A DNA stretch of 64,000 nt, from positions 124,001-188,000 of the forward strand of contig JAIVFJ010000099.1 in NCBI GenBank assembly GCA_025765615.1. Reading direction: 5' to 3'. Each line of letters starts with the position of its first letter. The first letter of the stretch is position 1. A program made the position numbers and the translations under genes. The notes under the pieces are model-generated. The model searched no databases and had not been told where the DNA came from. It worked only from the letters and a program-made list of their open reading frames with translations. Positions 34,980 to 44,057 of the stretch are shown in pieces. This stretch comes from Zopfochytrium polystomum (taxonomy: Eukaryota; Chytridiomycota; Chytridiomycetes; Chytridiales; Chytridiaceae).

Positions 34980-35604
34980 TCGCTTTTTTTTCTTTTTTTT
35001 TTGTATTATTTCGTGCTTGGTGCGAAATCCCTTCCCCTCTCTCCCCCCCTCCCCTTTGCGTCAAGCGACGGCGTGGCGAATGTAACTTTTATGGGGAGGA
35101 GGCCGAATGTCTTCCCTCGCAGTTGCCACTTTTATTTTCCTCTACTCTCCCTTTAATGTCCCTGACTATCGCTACGCCAACCCGAAGTCGTGCCGCTTGA
35201 GGAAGCCCTTTGCGTCGGTGTTTTTGATCTCCTCCCTTCGCTTGTTTGCATCTAATTGCCGCGGCTTTCGTGCCCCGTTCCTTTCTCCGCCCCTCCGCCC
35301 CTTCTTCGTATTTCGCGATTCGCTCCTTGTGTTTTTTTTCTCATTCCATCCCCTTCCCCCATGTGGCAGATAAGAATAAATCCACAAAAAAAAAAAAATC
35401 ACGGAAGAGGAAGGAGAAGTATGCAAAAAGCGAGAGAGATAGGTTCCCCCATTTTTCTTGTTTTTCTTTTTTTTTTTCTTCCTTGACGGACGGTTTAATG
35501 GGCACTTTTTTTTTTTTTTTTTTGGAACCTCGCAAACAAGGAAAACGATTTCTCTCTGGAACGACTCTCCGGGATTTGCAGATTTGAAATCGTTTCGTGT
35601 ACTT
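34980..35604. other. Intergenic, T-rich
   Basis: The 3' flank of the SANT gene, with T runs at 34985-35003, 35466-35480 and 35508-35523 and an A run at 35385-35398. Frames present are short and without domains. Confidence 0.5.
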
Positions 35605-36177
35605 TTACGTCGCGTGGGATGCATCGTCCAGGTGCTCTGAAATGGGGGGCGGGGGGAAGGAGAGGGGTTGGGAATTTGGGCGGGGAGCAAGGTAAACTAA
35701 GGAGAGGCGCAATAGGAGGGTTGCTGTGCTGATTTGGAATGTGTGGTTTGCAGCGCTTTGCAGCAGTCTGCTGACAATACACAGGTGGTGGAAGCTTGAA
35801 TGCCTGTGCCACTTTCCAGGCAGCTTCTGCTGCTGCCACAGCGACTCTTTTAGGCTGAGCCTCAGCAGTTGCATCCAGTTGGTGCTGAGGGTCCAAGAGT
35901 CCAGTGGATTAGAAGTACCACCAGTTGAGCTGGAACCGGCAATTTGAGAAGGTGCAGTTGCCGTTGATGGTCCAGCGAGAGTAGAATCAGCAGATGGGGC
36001 AAGATTGCTATCTGCGTTCTCAGAATCAGGGGAGATAGAATCAGCCTTGGTAGGACCAGCAGAGTCTTCCAACAACTACATTAGCATCTTTAAGTTTCTT
36101 CAGTATAAAAATCACTCACCCAGCAAATTGCTGCAGCAGCAGGTGGCGGAGTGTCATCAGTCGCTTCTGTAAACAGT
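35605..36177 (-). CDS. Hypothetical Ser/Ala/Gln-rich protein, C-terminal part
   Basis: An exon ending in AAAAICW and a GTGAGT donor near 36121 joins, in phase 0, an exon starting near 36077 with LLEDSAGPTKADSISPDSEN. That exon continues through an acidic Ser/Ala-rich stretch and stays open to a stop at 35605 (HLDDASHAT). A second frame of the same exon also reads like protein (AEAQPKRVAVAAAEAAWKVA, FKLPPPVYCQQTAAKRCKPH), so a small intron or indel is likely inside. A GTTTAC donor near 35697 would link that frame to the same C-terminus in phase. No family recognised. The 5' end runs into the repeat shared with 2797-2850, so the gene may be repeat-derived. Confidence 0.35.
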
Positions 36178-36227
36178 CTACTCTGAGTTGGTGAGTGGAA
36201 GGAGTGAATGAAGTGGAGATGTGTGTT

Positions 36228-36318
36228 TGTGGGTGATCCTTCTCCCCAACTTGGAGAGAAAGAGAAAAAACTCTGTTATGAATGATTGATACATATTAAT
36301 GATATGCTCGCTGTGAAC
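36228..36318 (-). repeat. Dispersed repeat shared with about 775-812 and 2797-2850
   Basis: Read on the minus strand, about 36318-36283 matches 775-812 (AGCGWGCATATC and ATGTATCAAT blocks), and the directly following 36278-36228 matches 2797-2850 almost perfectly. Near the left edge the two matching parts are about 2 kb apart, separated by the CT-rich zone, so one element appears split there and intact here. Confidence 0.5.
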
Positions 36319-36899
36319 AGAATTTCCTGCCACTGGTGAAACTTGTGTCTCACACTGCAAGGCCTCACAAGGTACCCTCGTCACAGGTGAGGGGGGGTAG
36401 TTATTGTTCTGTCTTTGGTTGGCTATCCCTTCAATCCAAGCAGAGTAGGCAGCCCTTGCTCAGGAGGGTTAAACCGCCCACCACAGGACATACAAGGCGG
36501 CTCCCCTTGCTCCTCCCACCTACAGGGAATGGAGAAGGATCGGAAGGGGATGGGGTTGCTCTTTTGGGTTTGGGGACAATCCTCACCTGTTTCGCACCAG
36601 AGATTTCTTGGAGAAAAGGTGGAAATGGAAGAAAACGAAAAGGGAGAAAAACAATAACAAAATCGAAATACACAGGAGATTTCCATAAGGGGGCCTAAAA
36701 GTCAAACTATCACTACCCTCCAACCACCATTTTGTCCTTTCTTGTGTGACATCACCCCAACCGCACACCAAAAATTCCTCTAAGTTCTCTCCATTTCATT
36801 CTCCAACACTCCCAAGGGAAAACACACCAAAATTTTGATTCTTAGCCTGAAATTCGGCACACGATCGCTATTCAAGAGTGCCAACCTGCTATTCCGATT
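36319..36899. other. Intergenic or retroelement flank
   Basis: AT-richer non-coding sequence between the hypothetical gene and recognisable copia pol sequence. It may include the degraded upstream part of the copia element, but I cannot align any copia domain here and see no 5' LTR. Confidence 0.4.
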
Positions 36900-37301
36900 T
36901 CAGAATTTTTTGTCTATCAATCAGCTTGCTACAAGCATTGTGTGCAACACACATCTTCTATCCTGGACCATTTTCTCCATCAAGTACAGCATCAAATAAC
37001 TCCTAAAGTCACTACTTGTCACCACCACACTGTCGAGCAACTCCTCCAAATTTTTCGTTCTTCCTCCTGGTGAACGTGTGATGTTCTGCAAATGGGTTTA
37101 TGCCTACAAACTTGACCACTTTGGCTGGCTGAAGCGATGGAAAGCCCGTCTTGTAGCATGTGGAAACACCCAACATGAAGGCATCAACTACACAAACACC
37201 TTTTCTCCTGCCATCTGGATCCAGGCCATTTGACTGCGCATTGCAAACAGCCTTGCTTTTGACCTTGAGTACCGCAGTATGGATGTCAACACAGCCTACC
37301 T

Positions 37302-37654
37302 TGTCAGGAACAGGGCAGGACAGGACAAGGCAGACAAGGAACTGAGAGGAGTGATGATTGTATTGGAAACAATAATTCACTTGAGGGATGGGACAGGTCC
37401 CCCATCCCCCTTTTATACCTTTTGAGAGTGTTCCTTGTCAAGACTCCAAGAAAGTTCCAGAAAGAGCAATTAGTAATACAATGATACCAATGATACCAAT
37501 GACAACAAGACAAGTCAGGAAAGCAAAGAAGGTTCCAGAAGGTTCCACAAGGTTCCATGAAGGAATGTTCTAGAAGGTTCCAGAAGGTTCCAGAAGGTTC
37601 CATGAAGGAATGTTCTAGAAGGTTCCAGAGGTTTCCAGAGGGTGATTCATAACA
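37302..37654 (-). repeat. Solo LTR, family B, reverse orientation (353 bp) nested in copia pol
   Basis: Begins TGTCAGGAACA and ends CATAACA, i.e. TGTTATG...TTCCTGACA when reversed. It is flanked by perfect 5-bp duplications TACCT (37297-37301 and 37655-37659). Removing it restores continuity of the copia RT around DVNTAYL. It matches 38891-39188 in reverse, but has extra copies of a GGTTCCA/AGAAGGTTCCA subrepeat, which explains the length difference. It contains GGTATAAAAGGGGG, a TATA-type promoter core. Confidence 0.9.
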
Positions 37655-38890
37655 TACCTGTACGCTTTTCTCAAAGAAGTCATCTACATGCGTCCACCAA
37701 AAGGTCACAAGCAATTCACTCCAGGTGGAAAGAAATTTTCTGCAAAGTCCTCGAGAGCCTCAATGGACTTCATCAATCTGGACGCAACTGGTTCGTGATC
37801 CTTTGCAAGCTCATTGTTGAGAAACTCAGCTTCAACCAATCTCTTGCTGAACGCTGCCTCTTCTTTCAAGTGGACCCTCAGCAGCAAACATTTGAAATCA
37901 TCCTTGTTTTTGTCAACAACATTAATGTCAACACCCCAACTCTCATTGCAAAAATTGAGGATGCTTTTCGCACTGAGTACATCATGTCTCTCGAGGAAAC
38001 CACTGTCAGCCAAGTGATTTGCATCAACCTCAAGCGCAACGCTGAAGGCATTTGGATGGCCCTAGACAAATATACCAGGACAATTCTCACTGAAAAAAAT
38101 GTGGGACAGATATTGCATCAATTTCAATGTCTATCACCTTTATGCATGACAAAACGTCATCGAACTCAGCAAGAGTGACTCAAGCTGGTATCGATCCACA
38201 CTCATGAACATTTAATTGTAACATAAACTCAACCGGATATTGCATTTGCAACAATTGTGCCCTCCCAGTTCCAACTGAAGCCATGCCAGTGCCATTGCAA
38301 TGCACTCTGCTGCCTGCTTCATTACCTCCAAGGCACCTGGGACTATGAATTATTCTACAGACAAAGCCACAAGCTGCTACAGCTCTTCACAAACAACACC
38401 GTTGAACCAGCTGCAAAGATGACGCATCATGTGGGGGAGAACCTGGGGACTGCTCTTTGCACACTGGATATATCTTTTTCCTCATGGGCGCCGCTATCTC
38501 TTGGGTCTCATGCAAACAACATCACATATCACTATCCTCCACAGAAGCAGAATACCACTCACTTTCTGAAGCCCTCCAAGAAGAACAAAGGCTCCTAGCC
38601 ATATTATCAGAGTTGCAACTCCCTGCAGCGGCCACTACCAATCCTCAAGGACAATCAATGTGCAATCGCACTAGAGCTCAACCCTATCACACATGCTTGC
38701 ACAAAACACATTGACATACATGCTCATTTCCTCCAACAAGTTGTAGCCACTGGAGAGATCACTGTACGCTACATACCAACCAGCAACCAGATTGCAGACA
38801 TCCTCACAAAACCACTGAGATGTCTCAGCACCAGCGACTGACCTCACCACTTGGCCTCTGACCCCACTCCGACCTTTCGAACCCCCTTTC

Positions 38891-39188
38891 TGTTATGAAT
38901 CACCCTCTGGAAACCTCTGGAACCTTCTAGAACATTCCTTCATGGAACCTTGTGGAACCTTCTGGAACCTTCTTTGCTTTCCTGACTTGTCTTGTTGTCA
39001 TTTGTATCATTGTATTACTAATTGCTCTTTCTGGAACTTCGTTGAGTCTTGACAAGGAAGACTCTCAAAAGGTATAAAAGGGGGATGGGGGACCTGTCCC
39101 ATCCCTCAAGTGAATTATTGTTCCCAATACAATCATCACTCCTCTCAGTTCCTTGTCTGCCTTCTCCTGTCCTGCCATGTTCCTGACA
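38891..39188 (+). repeat. Solo LTR, family B, forward orientation (298 bp) nested near copia 3' end
   Basis: Begins TGTTATGAATC and ends TTCCTGACA, with perfect target duplications CTTTC at 38886-38890 and 39189-39193. It carries the same TATAAAAGGGGG core as the reverse copy. It inserted between the copia RNase H end and the copia 3' LTR. Confidence 0.9.
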
Positions 39189-39264
39189 CTTTCGGTCAAA
39201 CCCTCAGATGCTTATGCACGCTTTGCATAACAGGTGCTACACCTGTGGCCATCGTGCAGGGGGG

Positions 39265-39450
39265 TGTTAGGCGGAACTGACTGGTTAGCAGCAAGAGGCA
39301 CAAGACAGACCTGAGCCTATTGTGACTGTCAGTTATCATTCTCACGATGCCCATGGGAGAGCAAGCCACCGCCAATGCAGACCTGGGTGCTGGCTTGTGC
39401 TGTTGACAAATACTCTGAGTATTAAGTGGAACAGAAACCCAGTGTCAACA
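39265..39450 (+). repeat. LTR family A, 3' LTR of the copia element (186 bp)
   Basis: Starts TGTTAGGCGGAACTG directly after a G6 purine tract and ends AGTGTCAACA. Nearly the same sequence is at 509-694. Its position after the copia coding remnants and a polypurine tract makes it the element's own 3' LTR. The matching 5' LTR is not found, so the element is truncated or rearranged at its left end. Confidence 0.85.
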
Positions 39451-40999
39451 GGAATAGCAGAAAGTGATGAGTGGTCAGGAAAATCTCCAACTGATGTCTG
39501 CATCAGAACAGAGTCTATCAACCACGAGGAATGTGTTATGAAAGACATGACACTCTACGTTCTGAATCAGTGTGCAAAAACGTGAAAAGCCAAGCTTACC
39601 CCAATAAAGTGAAGAGCTGTTCCTCTTCCAAAAGCTTCTCGTTTTCCACCGGTTGAACATTGAAAAGGACATCCTTCCTGTCCAGGCGCAGTGTTCTCTG
39701 CGGCAACCAGTCGGACGTAAACACTGCATATACACTATCCTTGATTTGAGTAGCAAGAATCCACAACTTTGCCGCTTGCTTGTACTTCCAACAGAAAGAG
39801 CCTGATTTCGACTGAAAATGCACTTTGGATTGACTGGTTTCCATAAATTTCTGTGTGCACGCTACTTTCTTTTTGCGCATATTGAGTGAGCTCAGAAAGC
39901 TGACTGTTAGCTCCTTGCTTCTGGGGCACCTCCTCGGTGGAAAGACAAGCAGCAATGAAATATCAATTATTGGATGAATCAACCTTTTCAGCTTGCCCAA
40001 ATGGTAACGAGTCAAAGCAGTACTTCCTCCACCGAGCGGTCAAGTCCCTCAGACTGAAAGGCTTCATTGATTTTTACAACAATATCGAGGAGGGGGTAAT
40101 GCTGCTAGGGAAATCAGTGGCAAAAGGAAGTTTGGAAACTTGCACAAACTCAGGTAGATTTTCTTTTCATGTACACTGAGACTTGTGTGCAAAAAAAAAA
40201 AAAAAAAAAAAAAAAAACAGGATACACTCTATCAAACAAATCTCCACCTAACAGGCAAGCTCTGTCACTGAGACCAGCACCAACATAACTTTGCAAGTTG
40301 AGCCAGTGACAATGACAGCAATGTTGTCCACCCGTTTGTGTGGTCTGATTTGAGTGTGAGTTTGTTTCTGAGGACAATAATGGGCACTTCACCTTCCGTC
40401 GCTTGGTCAGTGCTGATATGTTCCAAATGGATTTTGTTGTTACACTGCCAGAAGCACTGGGGCTGCACGTGGTGGCGTCACATGGCGGTGGCAACGATCC
40501 AGTGTCTGTGCCAGTCGGCGATGGATAGATCGGCGGGCCGGTCTTGCTTGGTAGCACACCACCATCAGGGTGCTGGATCGGAGGCGGCGACCTACCGTCG
40601 GATGCTTTGCGGTTTTTTTTTTTTTTTTTTTTTTTTTGGGTTGAAAGTTTCTTCATATCTGGGGGGCAGTCTTTGTGGGGAAACAGAACGATACCAAAGC
40701 GAGCATGGGGGCGGGGCGCGCGTCCTTCCCGAGCACACACAAAAAAGACTTCGCGTCGCTGGTTGATCCCTCGCGACAAACAAAAAAAAAAAAACGCGGG
40801 TGGGGTGGGAGGCCGACCAGCACCTTGATTTCAGCCCCCGGTTGCAAAAGTGGAAGAGAGAAAAAAAAAAAGCACTGCAATGAAAGAAAAGAACAAGAAC
40901 AAACCGAAAAAAAAAAAAAAACAAAAACAGCGTGCGGGGTAGGGTGTCCTCAAACTTGGTTACACACAAACACACGCACCCCACGACGCCCACAACCTT
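39451..40999. other. Flank of the copia element with possible gene fragment
   Basis: On the minus strand, 39600-39925 encodes a protein-like run (VACTQKFMETSQSKVHFQSK, AAKLWILATQIKDSVYAVFT, LDRKDVLFNVQPVENEKLLE) ending at a GTAAGC donor at about 39598, but the next exon cannot be joined in phase and no family is recognised. It may be a gene fragment truncated by the retroelement. The rest has A or T runs at 40190-40217, 40613-40637 and 40780-40920 and no gene. Confidence 0.3.
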
Positions 41000-41541
41000 T
41001 CACTTGGCCGTGTATTCGACGTAGCTGCAGCACCGAAGGGGACGGGGGAGGAGCAAGAATCAGCACCGGTTTTTTTTTTTTTTTTCTTCTCCGCTCGCCA
41101 ATTCCCACCCCCTACAACGCGCTATAACAACGGAAAGAAAGGAAAAAAAAAGATCGAACACTCGCCCGTTCGTGAACGTCCAGCCCCAGTCCGGCGTACG
41201 CTTTGGCCGAGAGTGCAGCGGAAAGTTGGCGACGCGGATGGACCCGTCGCGCTGGATTTCCCAGGGCTGTGGGCGAGGGCGCGGCATCAGAGGGTTTACG
41301 TTCGATCTTCGGGGAAGGGGGCGTAAATAAGAAGGGTTCAGGTTGGGGATTGCGTTAGTGGCGCCAGGTTGTTTTTCTTTCCCCGCGTTTTTCCGCGCGA
41401 CAAAGTGGAAAACGCGACGCGGTGTGACCGGGGCTTACCGCGTCCCGTCCTTCCGGAACTTGACCAGGATCTGTGTTTCGGCTGTTCAAATCGAAAAAAA
41501 AAGGAGAAAGAGTAGAAAGTATGAGTTCGTTGGTACACAGG

Positions 41542-41586
<45 letters not shown>

Positions 41587-43519
41587 TGAGACTTGCCATC
41601 ATTGCCGTAACCGTAGCTCCAGCCGTCTGAGAAAATCCATTCATAAGCCATGAGCTCTTCCGGTAAGATTCTTTCACGGTGCTTGTCCTTTTCAGCCGCG
41701 GCGTACGACGCTTTCCTAAAAGAGTGACAGCAGGTTTGGCGCGCGAGACACAGAACGAAAAAAAATAAAAAAAAAATTAAAATAAAACAAAATAAATAAA
41801 CAGAAGTTCTTCAAAAAAAAAAAAAGAACCAGAAACGAAACCTCCCCCACCCACCATTTGCAGCTCAGCACGGGCTTGATCGACAGGGGCGGCGTCGTCG
41901 CTTTCAACTTTTCAACGAGCGCCGCGCGGTCCAAAACGCCGCGCATCCCTTCCTCTTCCTCCCGCGGCGCGCGCCACGCGGCCGCCTGTCCCCCCCGCAT
42001 CATCGCCGCCGGCGCCGCCGTCCTGGCTCTCAAACAAGTCCACCGCGCTGTCGTGTTGGCGCGGAAGCCCGACGAACCGGCGCTCGAGGATCTTACGGAT
42101 GTCGAGGTCGGACAGCTGGTCCGACTGGGCGGTGTAGTCCACGCGAGGATGGTAGCTGAGGACTTGGAATTTCTTATCGGCCCAGCGGTGGGCGCTGTGT
42201 GTGTGTGCGTGTGTGTGTGTGTGTGTGTGATCCCGGGCGACGGATGTGTTGGGCGGGTTTTTGGGGGGGAGCGACGGATGATTCAGCCAAAACAAACCGG
42301 GTGTGAGCGGAAAAAAGGGATCGGGTTTGGAGGCACAGCAGGGAACGGGTGAAGGAGGGATGGTGGAGGGAGGCGGGAGGGAGGGCACGCCCGTCCTACC
42401 AAAGAGTCTTCCACAACGCATCTTGGTTCGCCAGGTGCATAATGTGGGTGTTGAGGAGCGCCGCTTTGGCGAGATCGTGCGCCGAAAGGAACGAAAGTAT
42501 CCTGATCCTGCACATTGTTTTTAGTTTAAGAGGTCAAGTGTTCCCATCACCTGGGATCAGAAAAAAAAAAAAAAAAAAAAAAAAAAAAGGAAAACCAATA
42601 GAAGAACGCAGAGGGAGGTACTCAACGTCAGTTCGGGGGGCTGCAGAGAGAGCGGATCCACCGGCGGCGGCCTTCGGGTGTTCGCATCCGCAATGAGGGC
42701 GTGCAATCTGCGGGCGGACGCCGCGAGCTGGTCCGACGGCAAGTCTCGGCTGTTTGGAGAGAACGGCGAGGGCAGCCAGGACCTGTCGCGAGCCGCCGCC
42801 GCCGCCGTCGTCGACGAGGTGGGCAGATGCGAGGAAATGGACAGCGCCGAGAACGACGCAGCGAGCGACGAGCTCGACGCCGCGGCGGCCCGTGCGGCGG
42901 CGGCGGCGGCAGAGGCGACGCCAAAATACAGCGAGGCGTTGGACGAACCGAACCACGGCAGTCCCCGGAAGCGCGCGGCCGTCGGGGCCGCCGCGGGTGT
43001 GTTGGCGTCAGGCCTGTTGCCGTCGCCGCCGCCTTGGTCGCTTTCGTCGTCGTCGTTATCGTCGTCGTTGCCTGTGCCACTGTCAACGCTGTTGCGGGCA
43101 CGGCTGCTGCTGGTGCTGCTGCTGCTGCTGCCGGTGTTGCTGGCAGCGGCGGCCGGCGTCGTGGGACCAGCACGATTGCCACGGCCGCTGCGGACGGACG
43201 GGACGTCGCTGTTGTCTACTCCGCTTCTTCCAGCACTGCTGCTGCTGCTGCCCTTGCTACTGCTGCTGCTGCTGCTGGTGCTGGTGCTGGTGGTGGTGGT
43301 GGTGGTGGTGTCGGTGGTGGTGGGGCAGTGGGTGGTGGCATCCTCGTCGCTGGCGGCGGCGGTGGCATTGTTTGAGTCCTTGAAGACGTTTGGGCCGCCG
43401 CCGCCGCCGAAGCCGCCATTGCCGTTGCCATTGCCGTTGCCGCCGCCATCATTGCCGCCGCGACCATTGCCGCCGCCGCCGCCGCGTCCACCGCCCGCAC
43501 CAATATGACTGCTCGACAT
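41000..43519 (-). CDS. F-box protein with a conserved C-terminal domain
   Basis: Likely SCF ubiquitin-ligase substrate receptor. Exons 43519-42627, 42507-42400, 42194-41855, 41715-41597, 41481-41439, 41306-41160 and 41024-41000. Exon 1 is disordered (Gly/Asn, Thr, Ser and Ala runs) and ends SLQPPELT. Spliced to exon 2 it forms the F-box: LQPPELTIRILSFLSAHDLA, then KAALLNTHIMHLANQDALWK. The C-terminal part has conserved-looking blocks (HRWADKKFQVLSYHPRVDYT, EWIFSDGWSYGYGNDA, TQILVKFRKDGT, PDWGWTFTNGRVYVEYTAK) that I cannot name. Every junction is in phase except across exon 3, which is one base too long. A C7 run at 41990-41996 lies exactly where the coding frame must shift. Intron 1 uses GTTGAG, intron 4 GCAAGT and intron 6 GTTCGA donors. 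Length would be about 557 residues. Confidence 0.75.
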
Positions 43520-44057
43520 CTCTCTCTCTCTCTCTCTCTCTCACTCTCTCTCTCTCTCTATCACACACACAGACAGACAGACGAAACGGAAAAAAAAGGG
43601 GGTGGGAAATAGAAAAGGAGAGTGCGAAAAAGTGATGTTGTGGGAAAAAAGATAAACGAAGGAAATGAAATGAAACAAAAGACAGAGAGAGCGAGAGAGG
43701 GGGAGGGACAGATAGAGAGACAGAGAGAGAGAGAGAGAGACAGAGAGAGAGCACCGTTTGAACAACAAAAAGCCACTGCTTGTTTGAGTGAGAGAGAGCG
43801 ATAGAGAGAGAGGAGACAGAGGGACTGAGAATTGCCGAAAAAAAAAAACAAACCAAAACGATAAAGACACCCACGGGCGCGCGTATATGAACGAAAAGAA
43901 GAAAGAAAAAAGAAGAAAAAAAAAACAAAAGAAAGCACAACTCATTCACATTCACGATGGACGCCGCCGTCCCGTTCAACATCAAAACAGGTTGCTCTTC
44001 ACTGCATGGGGGCGGGCTACTGCTACTACTACAGACTACTACTATTTACAAATAGTA
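43520..44057. other. Intergenic with CT/GA microsatellites
   Basis: (CT)n at 43520-43560 lies directly upstream of the F-box start codon; GA-rich sequence spans 43680-43815. The tract lies between the 5' end of the F-box gene and the 3' end of the J-domain gene, both on the minus strand. No gene seen. Confidence 0.6.

Larger units (their letters stand above)
36900..39264 (+). pseudogene. Degenerate Ty1/copia retrotransposon (RT and RNase H remnants)
   Basis: Copia-type reverse transcriptase is recognisable from about 37060: FCKWVYAYKLDHFGWLKRWK, then ARLVACGNTQHEGINYTNTF, then an in-frame stop after IQAI, then DVNTAYL. After the LTR insertion at 37302-37654 it resumes with AFLKEVIYMRPPKGHKQFTP, LNGLHQSGRNWF and LVFVNNINV, where the catalytic DD pair has become NN. 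RNase H follows (SLSSTEAEYHSLSEALQEEQ; ITVRYIPTSNQIADILTKPL), interrupted by frame changes. A purine tract (GCAGGGGGG) precedes the 3' LTR at 39265. Stops, frameshifts, two nested LTRs and loss of catalytic residues make it inactive. No 5' LTR, gag or integrase was found. Confidence 0.85.

Noticed and set aside
42678..43508. Leu/Val/Pro-rich plus-strand frame opposite F-box exon 1
   Set aside because: Translation of the complement of Ser/Thr/Gly repeats; the minus exon splices in phase to an F-box.
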